This document shows positions 1-9,200 of a DNA stretch of 64,000 bases, in pieces (within the stretch, counting starts at the first letter, position 1; the number at the start of each line of letters is the position of its first letter). The position numbers and the translations under genes were made by a program. The DNA is taken from contig NZ_FWFX01000004.1 in the NCBI RefSeq assembly GCF_900172335.1, positions 1 through 64,000 of the forward strand. Reading direction: 5' to 3'. A model generated the notes under the pieces. That model saw only the letters and a program-made list of their open reading frames with translations. It searched no databases and was not told the origin of the DNA. This stretch comes from Roseovarius albus (GTDB lineage: Bacteria > Pseudomonadota > Alphaproteobacteria > Rhodobacterales > Rhodobacteraceae).

Positions 1-41
1 ACCTGTTTGGCCAGATCAATGCCGATTGTTGTAACTTGCAT
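1..41 (-). CDS. IS110-family transposase, N-terminal fragment cut by the window edge
   Basis: The reverse strand from an ATG at 41-39 reads MQVTTIGIDLAKQV and runs off the window start. This matches the usual IS110-family opening, where the Asp of GIDLAK is the first acidic residue of the DEDD (RuvC-like) catalytic domain. A purine-rich ribosome site (GGAG) lies about 9 bases upstream of the ATG. Only 13-14 codons are visible, so the subgroup and intactness cannot be judged. The gene lies just beyond the 3' end of the LysR gene. Confidence 0.7.
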   Translation of the reverse strand, partial: MQVTTIGIDLAKQ

Positions 42-214
42 TGGGTAGCTCCTTTCCTAGCAGTGATAAACAACTGCAGTATGGCGCATTGCGACGCCGG
101 TTGGAGCAGGAGCTATCCACCCCATCGAGTTCGGCGGGCCGCATCGCAGCATGGCAGAAGGTGAGTGAATGTCCGGAATGGGCCGATCGCGGCTCCAGCA
201 TTTTCTTTTCAGCG
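42..214. mobile_element. Probable non-coding end of the IS110 element
   Basis: This stretch lies between the transposase start and the LysR stop and holds no convincing gene. In IS110-group elements the non-coding end upstream of the recombinase encodes a structured bridge RNA, so this is the place to expect one. The outer boundary is not visible because these elements lack clear terminal inverted repeats. The words GGAGCAGGAGCTATCC and GTCCGGAATGGGCCG occur here; near-copies of the second recur in other gaps of this window. Confidence 0.35.
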
Positions 215-1135
215 TCATCCATTGTCATTAAGAAGCTCAAGAAACTCCTGTAAGATATGGGAATCTCGTCGGTCGCCCCTCCAAATGGCACAGATCGGCG
301 TTGAATATCGATAAACCTCTGGTAGCAACTCATAGTACTCGCCACCCATCAAGTCCTGGCAGTGCAGCGGGAAAAAGCCAAGGTAGATACCACTTCTCAC
401 CAAGGCCAGAACCGCTTCGGTTTGATAGACAGTGCTGCCCACCGGAAATTTCTGTTTGCGCAGTCGTAACCTGTTGCTTTCGAAATACCCGCGAAACACT
501 AGCTTGTGCTTGCACACCTCCTGCTCGGTCAGTTCAAGGCCCTGCTGGGCAGGCTTTGTGAGCGGATGATCTCCACCGCAGAAAAGTCCAACCGGCTCAT
601 CATAAAGCTTGTGGTATTCTAAGCTGGGATGGCGTTGGTAGTCAGGAACAATACCAATATGCAGCGTTCCATCTATCACACCACGCTCTACTTCGTTAGG
701 AGATCCGATCATCAAGTCAACAGACACGCCCGGCGCTATGTGCTGATATTCGCGAATGGCAGGCACCAGAGGGTTCCGCAAGTCCGACACTGTGTAGTCG
801 ATCATCCCTATGTCTATCTTGCCGACCAAGCGGTTGCTAATACTTGCTATGTTTGACGTGAAGTCCTCGGCCGAGTTCAAAAGTTGATCGATATAGGTAA
901 GCGCTTTTCGTCCCTGTTGAGTCAGGTAAAATCCCTTGCGCCCGCGATGGCAAAGACGCAGCCCTAGACGTGTTTCAAGATCTGAAATTTGCCGCGAAAT
1001 AGTAGAGCGGCCGACGCCGAGCTCGGTCTGTGCAGCTGATAATCCACCACATTCGATGACGGTCTTGAAAACACGCATCAGTCGCAGATCTACCTCGCTA
1101 ATTTTTCCTGAAAAGGCTTTCTTTCGTCGCGGCAT
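215..1135 (-). CDS. LysR-family transcriptional regulator
   Basis: A 306-residue protein. A winged helix-turn-helix occupies about residues 15-75 (LRLMRVFKTVIECGG, then GRSTISRQISDLETRLG), followed by a periplasmic-binding-protein-like effector domain (GKIDIGMIDY, LHIGIVPDY, VGLFCGGDHPL). The ATG at 1135 is preferred over an upstream TTG at 1180, because the TTG extension would run through the palindromic operator. It is divergent from the ureohydrolase-RidA-binding protein-OCD cluster and is its likely regulator. The inducer is unknown; a guanidino compound or basic amino acid is inferred only from the neighbours. Confidence 0.88.
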   Translation of the reverse strand: MPRRKKAFSGKISEVDLRLMRVFKTVIECGGLSAAQTELGVGRSTISRQISDLETRLGLRLCHRGRKGFYLTQQGRKALTYIDQLLNSAEDFTSNIASISNRLVGKIDIGMIDYTVSDLRNPLVPAIREYQHIAPGVSVDLMIGSPNEVERGVIDGTLHIGIVPDYQRHPSLEYHKLYDEPVGLFCGGDHPLTKPAQQGLELTEQEVCKHKLVFRGYFESNRLRLRKQKFPVGSTVYQTEAVLALVRSGIYLGFFPLHCQDLMGGEYYELLPEVYRYSTPICAIWRGDRRDSHILQEFLELLNDNG

Positions 1136-1154
1136 AGGAGACCATTTTATAGAT

Positions 1155-1184
1155 ATGTTTGTTGCATATAAATGCAACAAACAT
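1155..1184. promoter_or_regulatory. Perfect 13-bp inverted repeat, likely LysR operator
   Basis: ATGTTTGTTGCAT and its exact reverse complement are separated by ATAA, giving a 30-bp palindrome. It sits 20 bp upstream of the LysR start and 72 bp upstream of the preferred ureohydrolase start. LysR sites typically hold T-N11-A dyads in such divergent promoters. The role is inferred; the symmetry is read directly. Confidence 0.7.
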
Positions 1185-1255
1185 TTGTTTTGTTCAAGTT
1201 TATACCTCCCTCAATTCATACTACTACTGCTGGAACACCATTTACGAGGCAGCGC

Positions 1256-2308
1256 GTGACCTGGACTCCCGAAAAACTATCCACCCTCAGACAAACGTTC
1301 TCCCATGCCACCGGCGGAGATATTCAAGACCTAAATTTCAGGCGGATTGCGGACAAGATTTTTTCCGAAGGTGGCCGCCGGCCGGCGCCGTACTCGGGCA
1401 TGCCGACGCTGTTGGATGCTCCGCATCAAGTCGTCGGAGAAGATACGCTCGGAATCGCAGATCTGGATGTAGCCCTCTTTGGAGTGCCAATGGATCTGGG
1501 TGTAACGAACCGAAACGGGGCACGGTTTGGCCCGCGGGCCGTAAGGTCGATTGAACGCGTGGGACCCTATAACGACGCGCTTGATTGTGCCCCCGTATTT
1601 GAGATGGCCGTGGCGGACATTGGTGATGTACCGCTGCAGAGCCGGTTTGACTTAGCCCAAAGTCATGAAGATATCGAAAGCTTTGCCCGCAAGATTATCA
1701 CTGATGGCGTGATCCCTCTTGCGGTTGGCGGCGATCATTCGATCAGCCATCCGATCCTGAAGGCCATAGGCGCGGATCGACCCGTCGGGATGATCCATAT
1801 CGATGCTCACTGCGACACAGGCGGATCTTATGAGGGTGAGAAGTTTCATCATGGCGGACCGTTTCGAAATGCGGTGCTCGACGGAGTGTTGGACCCTGAA
1901 CGTACCATTCAGATCGGCATTCGCGGCGCGGCTAAGTATATTTGGGAGTTCTCTGAGACCTCAGGAATGACAGTAATCGAAGCCGCGGACATCACAGATG
2001 CGGCCCTGCCCGACATCATACGCAGGGCCCGCGATGTGATAGGTGACGGCCCCACATACCTCTCCTTTGATATCGACAGCCTTGACCCGGCGTTTGCGCC
2101 GGGCACTGGCACGCCCGAAGTCGGCGGACTAACCACACGGGAGGCCCTGAGGATCTTGCGCGGCATGAAGGGCGCAAATCTGGTTGGCGGCGATGTCGTC
2201 GAAGTGGCACCAGCTTATGACCCAACAACAAACACAGCACAAAACGGGGCGCAAATGCTCTTTGAGATTCTGAGCCTGATGCAGTTTTCCCGGTCCAGAA
2301 CAAGCTGA
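1256..2308 (+). CDS. Ureohydrolase (agmatinase/guanidino-acid hydrolase family)
   Basis: Predicted Mn-dependent hydrolase that releases urea from a guanidino compound. All family metal-ligand motifs are visible: GGDHS (His161), DAHCD (Asp183, His185, Asp187) and SFDIDSLDP (Asp272, Asp274), plus HGGPF and GTGTPEVGG. The GTG at 1256 has a CGAGG ribosome site; an in-frame ATG at 1172 would lie inside the palindrome and add a non-homologous-looking leader. The length is 350 residues, slightly long for an agmatinase (about 300-320). The substrate (agmatine, guanidinobutyrate, guanidinopropionate or other) cannot be told from sequence. First gene of a LysR-linked cluster with RidA 12 bp downstream. 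Confidence 0.85.
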   Translation: MTWTPEKLSTLRQTFSHATGGDIQDLNFRRIADKIFSEGGRRPAPYSGMPTLLDAPHQVVGEDTLGIADLDVALFGVPMDLGVTNRNGARFGPRAVRSIERVGPYNDALDCAPVFEMAVADIGDVPLQSRFDLAQSHEDIESFARKIITDGVIPLAVGGDHSISHPILKAIGADRPVGMIHIDAHCDTGGSYEGEKFHHGGPFRNAVLDGVLDPERTIQIGIRGAAKYIWEFSETSGMTVIEAADITDAALPDIIRRARDVIGDGPTYLSFDIDSLDPAFAPGTGTPEVGGLTTREALRILRGMKGANLVGGDVVEVAPAYDPTTNTAQNGAQMLFEILSLMQFSRSRTS

Positions 2309-2320
2309 AGGAACATCAAG

Positions 2321-2665
2321 ATGAAGATCACGCGCACCGAAAAGAGCACCCGCATGAGCCAAGTGGTTGTTCATGGGGACACGATTTATTTGGCGGGGCA
2401 AGTGGGCGAGGGCCCCGACATGTCAGCTCAGACCCAGCACATGTTGTCCGAGGTTGATAGATTGCTGGCCACTGTTGGAAGCGATAAATCACATATCCTG
2501 TCTGCGACAATTTGGGTTGCCGATATGGCGCAGGTCGATGACATGAATGCAGTCTGGGAGGCTTGGATTGATCCCAAAAACCCGCCTGCACGCGCCTGCG
2601 TCGAAAGCCGTCTGGTTGCACCTGAATTTCTGGTCGAGGTGATGGTGATTGCCGCCAAAGCGTAA
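2321..2665 (+). CDS. RidA-family (YjgF/UK114) enamine/imine deaminase
   Basis: A 114-residue protein of normal family length. It shows the fold's features: IYLAGQVG, a helix with LSEVDRLLATVGSDKSHIL, and the strand PPARACVESRLVAPEFLVEVMVIA-type ending in which an Arg binds the substrate carboxylate. Family members hydrolyse reactive enamine/imine intermediates from amino-acid oxidation or PLP enzymes. It lies between the ureohydrolase and a solute-binding protein, so it probably clears an imine made in this pathway, for example by the downstream ornithine-cyclodeaminase-like enzyme. Confidence 0.85.
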   Translation: MKITRTEKSTRMSQVVVHGDTIYLAGQVGEGPDMSAQTQHMLSEVDRLLATVGSDKSHILSATIWVADMAQVDDMNAVWEAWIDPKNPPARACVESRLVAPEFLVEVMVIAAKA

Positions 2666-2706
2666 AGCATCAGTTGCATAACAATCAATTAAACAGGGGA
2701 GAAAAG

Positions 2707-4317
2707 ATGACACAGAAAAGCAACCAGACAATGAGCGACAGGCTGGCGCATGCCGCCCGCAAAGGAAAAATCTCACGCCGATCATTCATGAATTACTCAG
2801 CAGCCGCGGGTATGACTTCGTCTGCGGCAAGCGGCTTCTGGGGCACCTCAGCCAAGGCCGAACCCAAACGCGGTGGAAAATTCCGCATCGGTCAGCATGA
2901 TGGCAACACCACTGATCAATACGATCCAGGTCAGTATATCTCATTCATGGACATTGCCTTAGGCCACACGCACCGGTCATACCTTACGCTGATCAATACA
3001 GATCAGACATTGGGGCCTGACGTGGCCTCGGAATGGTCAGCATCACCGGATGCCACAGAATGGACCTTCAAACTCAATGACCGCGCCACGTTCCACTCGG
3101 GTAAGAAGGTGACGGCCGCGGATGTTATCGCAACGATGAACCATCACCGCGGCGAGGCGTCCAGCTCTGCCGCTAAGGCGCTTTTGAGCAGTGTCGAGGA
3201 TATCGTCGACAATGGCGATCACTCAATCACGTTCAAGCTTTCCGCGCCCAATGCCGACCTACCCTGGATCATGCCGGATTATCACCTGGCCATCGTACCC
3301 GGTAATGAGGACGGCACGGCCAACTGGCAGTCTGGAGATGGCTGCGGGCCCTACAAGATCGTGGAGAACGAACCCGGCATCGCCACCCGCTTGGTGCGCC
3401 ACGAAGACTGGCATGGTGAGGGCGCTTGGTTTGATGAGGTCGAATTCATCATCATAAACGACCCCAATGCGCGTCAGACCGCCCTGCTGACAGGCGATGT
3501 GGATGCTATCAGCCAGATCGAAAACAAAACCATGTCCCTGCTTGCACGTGATCCCAACATCGAGGTCGAAAACGTGCCGTCGGCGCAATGCATTACCTTG
3601 CCGATGCATGTTGATACTGCGCCGTTCGACAATCCGGACGTGCGTATGGCGCTGAAATTGGCGATCAACCGTGAAGAGATGATTGAAAAAATCGCCTTTG
3701 GGGCTGCGACGATCGGCAATGATTTTCACCACTCTCCCGCCATGCCGTATTGGCCTGACGACATCCCGCAACGCGAATATGATCCGGATCAAGCCAGATC
3801 GCTTCTGAAAAAGGCTGGTATGGAGGATTTGAGCGTCAGTATCCACGCAGCGGAATCCATCACAAACGGGGCAATTGACGGGCTGATCCTTTACGCTGAA
3901 CATGCCAAGGCTGCCGGCATCAATATTGACGTTGTGCGAGAACCAAATGATGGCTATTGGTCAGAGGTCTGGTTGAAAAAGCCGTGGTGCATCGTCGCCT
4001 GGGGCGCGCGCCCGACTCCTGACGTAATGTACAGCCTAGCCTACAAGGATGATGCGGCCTGGAACGAGACCCGCTGGAAGAACCCGCAGTTCAACGAAAT
4101 TCTGCTGCTGGCCAAGGCCGAGTTGGATGACGCCAAGCGCGCAGAAATGTACCGCGATATGGCGTTGATCTTGCGCGATGATGGTGGCTCGGTCATTCCC
4201 TACTATCCTAATTTCGTTTATGCACGGCGCAGCAATGTGCAGCATTCCGGGCAGTTGGCCGCAAGCTGGATGATGGATGGGTTCCGCGCCGCCAGCCGTT
4301 GGTGGTTTAACGCCTAA
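2707..4317 (+). CDS. ABC transporter substrate-binding protein, family 5 (dipeptide/oligopeptide type), Tat-exported
   Basis: A 536-residue periplasmic binding protein. The N-terminus has a twin-arginine motif (SRRSFMN) and a cleavage-like TSAKAEPKRGGK, so Tat export is predicted. The body is SBP_bac_5 type (GPDVASEWSASPD, WTFKLNDRATFHSG, LAINREEM). The ATG at 2707 follows an AGGGGAG ribosome site; an upstream TTG in frame is ignored. No permease or ATPase genes are adjacent, so it must use a transporter encoded elsewhere or have another role. The ligand is unknown; context suggests a guanidino compound, amino acid or peptide. Confidence 0.88.
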   Translation: MTQKSNQTMSDRLAHAARKGKISRRSFMNYSAAAGMTSSAASGFWGTSAKAEPKRGGKFRIGQHDGNTTDQYDPGQYISFMDIALGHTHRSYLTLINTDQTLGPDVASEWSASPDATEWTFKLNDRATFHSGKKVTAADVIATMNHHRGEASSSAAKALLSSVEDIVDNGDHSITFKLSAPNADLPWIMPDYHLAIVPGNEDGTANWQSGDGCGPYKIVENEPGIATRLVRHEDWHGEGAWFDEVEFIIINDPNARQTALLTGDVDAISQIENKTMSLLARDPNIEVENVPSAQCITLPMHVDTAPFDNPDVRMALKLAINREEMIEKIAFGAATIGNDFHHSPAMPYWPDDIPQREYDPDQARSLLKKAGMEDLSVSIHAAESITNGAIDGLILYAEHAKAAGINIDVVREPNDGYWSEVWLKKPWCIVAWGARPTPDVMYSLAYKDDAAWNETRWKNPQFNEILLLAKAELDDAKRAEMYRDMALILRDDGGSVIPYYPNFVYARRSNVQHSGQLAASWMMDGFRAASRWWFNA

Positions 4318-4342
4318 TCGAAGAAAGATGGGCGGCCTATCA

Positions 4343-4390
4343 GCTCTGGCAATGACCTCAGCTTGTGCATTGTCAGAGCGATTTTTTTTT
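4343..4390 (+). terminator. Rho-independent terminator after the binding-protein gene
   Basis: GCTCTGgCAATG pairs with CATTGtCAGAGC around a loop and is followed by A and then a run of nine T. It lies 26 bp after the binding-protein stop. The next gene starts 60 bp later, so the OCD-like gene is either read through or separately started. Confidence 0.88.
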
Positions 4391-4450
4391 GAACCACCTG
4401 GGTCGTCATGAGGTATCATCCTTCACCAAATGAACCGCGAAGGCAGAGTT

Positions 4451-5392
4451 ATGAAAATTCCCTTTTTGTCGCAATCTGATTTGGAGGCCTTGAACCTCAG
4501 TACTCAAGAGATTGTTGACAGTATCGAGAAGGTTATCCGAGCCAAGGCCGCGGGCACCGTATGGGCAGCGCCCAAGGCTGTTGTCACGCCACCGAACGAT
4601 CAGCGTTACATGATGGCGGCGTTGGCGGCGATGGACGACCCATCGCTTCTGGCCGTCAAAACAGTTGTGCTCAACCCTGACAACACGGCGAACGGGCTGC
4701 CCCAGATCAACGGTCTTGTGACCATGCTCGACAGTGTCACAGGCCTGCCCGCCGCGGTGATGGATGGAAATTGGATTACAGCTGTGCGCACGGCGGGTCT
4801 GAGTGCAGCCGCCGCGCGAAGAATGGCCCATCCGGAGGCCACGACAATAGGCTTTGTTGGCTGTGGTGTTCAGGCGCAAAGCCATCTGAACGCTTTTTCG
4901 GATATCTTTCCCCTCAGCCATGCGATCTATTACGGGCGCGGCCAGGCCAATCAGGATAAGCTTGCGGCCCTAGCCAAAGAACGCGGTATGACATCCTCGT
5001 CCTGCTGCACTGGTCAGGAGGTCGTTGAAAATTGTGACCTGTTGGTCACCACCGTCACGCATACTGGCGGCGACGCGCCATTCTTGGATGCCTCGGGCAT
5101 GCGGCCCGGCGCCTTTGCCGCGATTGTAGACCTTGGTGCGCCTTGGAAACGCGAAAGCTTTGGCATGCTGGACAGGGTGGTCATTGATGATCTTGCTCAG
5201 GAAGCTGCTTTGCCCAATAAACTTTGCGACCCTGAACTTATTCATGCCGACCTTTCTCAGCTCATTCTAAGTCAGAACGATAGCACGACCGCGTCATCAG
5301 ATCGAACAGCGTTCATTTTTCGAGGTCACGCCCTAGGGGATCTTGCACTGGCCGTTCTAGCCCTGGAGCGACACCACAACATAACAGGTTGA
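4451..5392 (+). CDS. Ornithine cyclodeaminase/mu-crystallin family protein
   Basis: A 313-residue NAD(P)-dependent enzyme of the OCD/alanine dehydrogenase/ketimine reductase family. Visible are the substrate-side Lys in LLAVKTVVL, the AVRTAGLSAAAARR helix, the Rossmann motif GFVGCGVQAQSH and an acidic residue in VDLGAPW. The ATG at 4451 has AGGCAGAG upstream; an ATG seven codons earlier lacks one. It may convert ornithine to proline or reduce a cyclic imine, consistent with the RidA and ureohydrolase neighbours. The strong terminator before it argues against strict operon membership. Confidence 0.83.
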   Translation: MKIPFLSQSDLEALNLSTQEIVDSIEKVIRAKAAGTVWAAPKAVVTPPNDQRYMMAALAAMDDPSLLAVKTVVLNPDNTANGLPQINGLVTMLDSVTGLPAAVMDGNWITAVRTAGLSAAAARRMAHPEATTIGFVGCGVQAQSHLNAFSDIFPLSHAIYYGRGQANQDKLAALAKERGMTSSSCCTGQEVVENCDLLVTTVTHTGGDAPFLDASGMRPGAFAAIVDLGAPWKRESFGMLDRVVIDDLAQEAALPNKLCDPELIHADLSQLILSQNDSTTASSDRTAFIFRGHALGDLALAVLALERHHNITG

Positions 5393-5917
5393 GCCTTCCT
5401 ACAGAACTTCGTGATTTACGCAAAAATATTGAGCGACATTAGCATAGTTACTTCGTTCACGGGTCTTTTCAGGTGGTTGGATGGTCAGAATCTAGCTATG
5501 GATTACAGCTTTATTCTGTGCTGCCGTCGTCCAACTAGGCCAAAGTGCTGCAATCTGCACGAACGACCGCTTCGGAGAATGGGGTCGGTAAGAATTTCAG
5601 ATCGTCGAATGTCCGGAAAGGGCCGTCCTTGCTGGTGATGGTGCGCCTGTGATGTGCACATGCTGCGACCGACATAATGGCGGCAGCGAGCCCAAACTGT
5701 ATGGTGCTGCTCCGCGGTCGAACGGCGGCAATGCGGAGTGAACCAAACCTCCTTCTGTTGAGATCCATGTGCATTCCTAAACCCTTGTCAACCTAGCGCG
5801 TGGATCGCGTAATCCCTTTTTCGGTCGATCTGATATCTCTGGCCGACTTCTAAGAATCCTACGTACGTGATATGGTTTCGGTTGGGAAATCGCGTCTAAT
5901 GAAGGGATCCAAATAAA
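5393..5917. other. Gap without a supported gene; possible dispersed-repeat remnant
   Basis: The open frames here have no domain-like content and are read as chance. The segment 5575-5730 contains GTCCGGAAAGGGCCG and CAAACTGTATGGTGCTG. The first resembles words at about 170 and 9805, suggesting a degenerate intergenic repeat family. A promoter for the NTF2-like gene is expected just before 5918 but no clear boxes were identified. Confidence 0.4.
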
Positions 5918-6292
5918 ATGTCAGCAGAAAAGCAATTGGAGGACCTGAAGGGTGGATGGGCGGCGCTCGCAGCAGGAGAGATGGACAAACTCGCCAGTTT
6001 CTATGCTGAGGACATGATCTTCGTGTTGCCAGGCCAAGACGATGTCTTGAAAGGACGGTCGGCCTTTCGGGTTGCGCTCGATGGCATAAGCCAGGCACTC
6101 CCGCCGGGTTTTGACATCACCGACCTGCGTTACTGCCAGGGTGAGAATGAGATCGTTAATATCATAGAGTTCAAGTCAGATAAGCTGCCGAACGGATCGC
6201 AATGTGCGGTCCTATTCAAGTTTGGCTCAGACAGCTTGATTATCGAAGAGCGCTGGTTCGTCGATACTGAGCAGTGGAAGGCCGCCTTTTAG
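5918..6292 (+). CDS. NTF2-fold / SnoaL-like protein
   Basis: A 124-residue single-domain protein. The helix LKGGWAALAAGEMDKLASFYAED, the strand MIFVLPGQDDVLKGRSAF and the closing strands IIEERWFVDTEQW are typical of the NTF2/SnoaL fold, which is used by small cyclases, isomerases and ligand-binding proteins. No catalytic function can be assigned. It is convergent with the cyclase-ATPase gene, and their 3' ends overlap by 4 bp. Confidence 0.65.
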   Translation: MSAEKQLEDLKGGWAALAAGEMDKLASFYAEDMIFVLPGQDDVLKGRSAFRVALDGISQALPPGFDITDLRYCQGENEIVNIIEFKSDKLPNGSQCAVLFKFGSDSLIIEERWFVDTEQWKAAF

Positions 6293-9200
6293 AGGAAACT
6301 CTCAACTCTCTCGGCAGTATTGACGAAGCCAATCGTTCGAGCTTTCGTTACGATGGCTTGGAGCTCGTCCGCGACCTGCTCGCCACGCCCTGCTCTAGAA
6401 AGAATTCTGCCCCGTTCGGAAAAGAATCGGCTCCAGGGCAGCGGCTGTTCGCTGGTATAGTTTTCCAAGCATTGAGCATAGCGTTCTGCCTGATCCCAAT
6501 CTTCAAGGTCTAGGCACACATCGATGGCGTCGCGGTAAAACCATAGTGGATTGTGTGCTCCGACGCCCTTTGCAAGCAGAGCTTCGCCCTCTTTTAATAG
6601 TGCTCGGCGTTTGTCCCCGGCTTGGCTCACGAGTGCAAGACTGCCCAGAGCACGGCCTCCCAAGAACAGCATGTTTGACACTGATTGTCGGAAACTCTCG
6701 ACCGCACCGGAGATGAACCGTTCTGCTTCTTGACGATTCCCTTCGATTGCGGAGATTCGCCCAAGATACTCCCGGAAGACGTTCTCAAAGCGTGTTGCGC
6801 CAATACGGTTTGCGACTTTGATTCCGGTTAGCGCCCAATTCCGTGCCGCATCAGTATCGGTTAGTTCGAGGATGTAGACACCAACAAGCAGTGCAACAAC
6901 CTCGGCGCGCGGGTTAAAGAGCTTCCGAGCGAGTTCCAGGGCGGCTTTACTGTCCGCGAGGGCGTCATGTGGTCGGCAGAGATATAGAAGGGTCTGCCCA
7001 CGCATCGAGAGGTTGGCGGCGATGACATTTTCGAACCCGTGCTCTTGGCTCAGGGAAATGCATTGGTCAAACCGCTCATGGGCAGTGACCATCCGACCGG
7101 CCGCGAACTCCGCATCGCCTAAATTACCATAGGCCTGTGCTTCCAATTCTCGAGATCCTGCTTCAAGGGCAAAGTCGAGCGATCGATTGTTCTCTTTGAG
7201 ACAGGCTTCGATATTGCCCCGCGTAAAATGAACACCGCCTCGAAGCTGGCATATTCTAGCGCGTTCCTTCGGAAGAGGTGACGAATTTGCTTCGCGGCGT
7301 GCGTCATCAAGTGTTTTCAAGAGTTCATCATGTGCCTCGGTGATGCGCAAACCTTCCGCTATACCAACGAGCGCCCGACATCTGCCCTTATTGTCTTGTG
7401 CCGAGTCATATGCATCGCGATAGGCTGCAATCATCTCACGGGAATTGCCCAGCCGTCGCGAGAGGTCACCCACAAGCATGTGAAGCTGAAATAGATCGGA
7501 ACCCGAGGCGATCTCCCCGCCGCGCATAGCCAATTGGAGCGCACCCTCATAGCGAATTCGTTCCGCCGCTTCCTTTGCAGCGGCAAGCAAAGTGGCACCA
7601 GCCTCAGGTGCATTAGCGCGATCGAGATGTTCCGCATGCAAGGTGAGATTGCGATCTTTGTAATATACCGCCGCTCGCATGTTCAGCTCTCGCCGCCGAT
7701 CACGCAGCAGGGAAGCATTCGCGCCGTCACATATGAGAACGTGACAAAATACGAATTCTTCACCTTCGACACGGAGCAACCTATGCTCGATCAGTGAGTG
7801 GCAATCATAGGATTTGGATCCAATTAAGCTGCGCAACGCCGCCAGCTCAAAGCGGTTGCCGAGCACCGAAGCAGCTAAGATCGCCTCGCGATCCTGTTCT
7901 GGTAGCCTATCGATCCGAGCTAGAACTAAGGCATGAATCGAGTCAGGCAGGTCTAAGTGTTGCTCTTCGGATAGATCGCCCATCATTTGTTCGAGGAACA
8001 GGGGATTTCCGTCGGCTCGCTCTACGATAGGCGCTAGCTCCATTATCGACGTCTGCGCGAACGCCTCAGCTAGGCGCATTGCGTCCTGGTGTTGAAGGGG
8101 TTGCAGCTCCATCATCGTAAATGGGCAGCCACGAAAGGACGATACAAAGTCTTGGGACAGAGCCCATTCCTCGGTCCGGCTCGTTAGCAAAAGCATCGAT
8201 GGGCAGCTGCGAAGGTCGATCGCAAAGCCCGTCAACGCATCGAGCGTGCGTTTGTCTACCCAATGAACATCCTCAATCACGATCAGACGGGGAACATAAG
8301 CCGCCAAAGAGGAAGCTAGCGCACCCATAGTTCTCCTGATGCCAGAAAGGCGCTCGTCGCTTTGCATCTCCGCATAGCTGGACTGTAGGCGATCCGGTTG
8401 CGGCAAATCCAGAAGGTCATAAAGGAAGACCGCATCCTCGCTGGCAATGACATCTGATGAAATGAGCTGTTCATGGGCTCGACGCCGCTCTTTCTCACCG
8501 GCGTTGATCGGAATCTCCAACAAGCCCGCAACGAGGTCTCGTAACACCCGTGGCCCTCGCACAACCCCAAAGTCGACAATCTGAACAATGTGGGGAGCAA
8601 ATCCAATCGCCTGGGCCGTTTTTAGAAACTCGCTGACGAGTCGCGTCTTGCCTATACCAGCCTCTCCGCGTAGCAATACAATCTGTCCTGATTGTTCCGC
8701 GAGAATGCTTTCCGATATAGCATGTAGCTGTCGACTCTCGGCTTCGCGACCAACGAAGACCGAGTCTTCTGCGTCCAGCATCGATTGCCGAAAACCCTCG
8801 AAAACCCATGCTGGAATAGGCGCTTCCAGCCCTTTCACTTTGGCGCTTCCGCGCGACTTGAAATTGGCGATCGTTGCAACGGCGCGATGTACTGCATCAG
8901 AAACAAGTGTCTCGCCGGGCTCTGCCATGTCGTCAAGCCGGGACGCCAGGTTCACGGTATCGCCAGTAACGGTGTATTCGACGTGACGAGCACTGCCTGT
9001 CTGGCTTGCGACTACACGACCCGAGGCGATTCCAAGGTGCGTGCGAAGCAAATGGCCTGATTGTTCGCTCAATCGGTGCATCGCCCTATGGATCTCAGCC
9101 GCGGCACGCAAGGCACGTTCTGGGTCGTTAGAGTGCGCAACCGGTGCGCCGAAGACAGCCATGACGCAGTCACCGATATGCTTATCTACTCTGCCGCCAT

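Noticed and set aside
3259..3903. 214-codon reverse frame under the binding-protein gene
   Set aside because: Shadow of a clearly coding gene on the other strand, without any recognisable domain.
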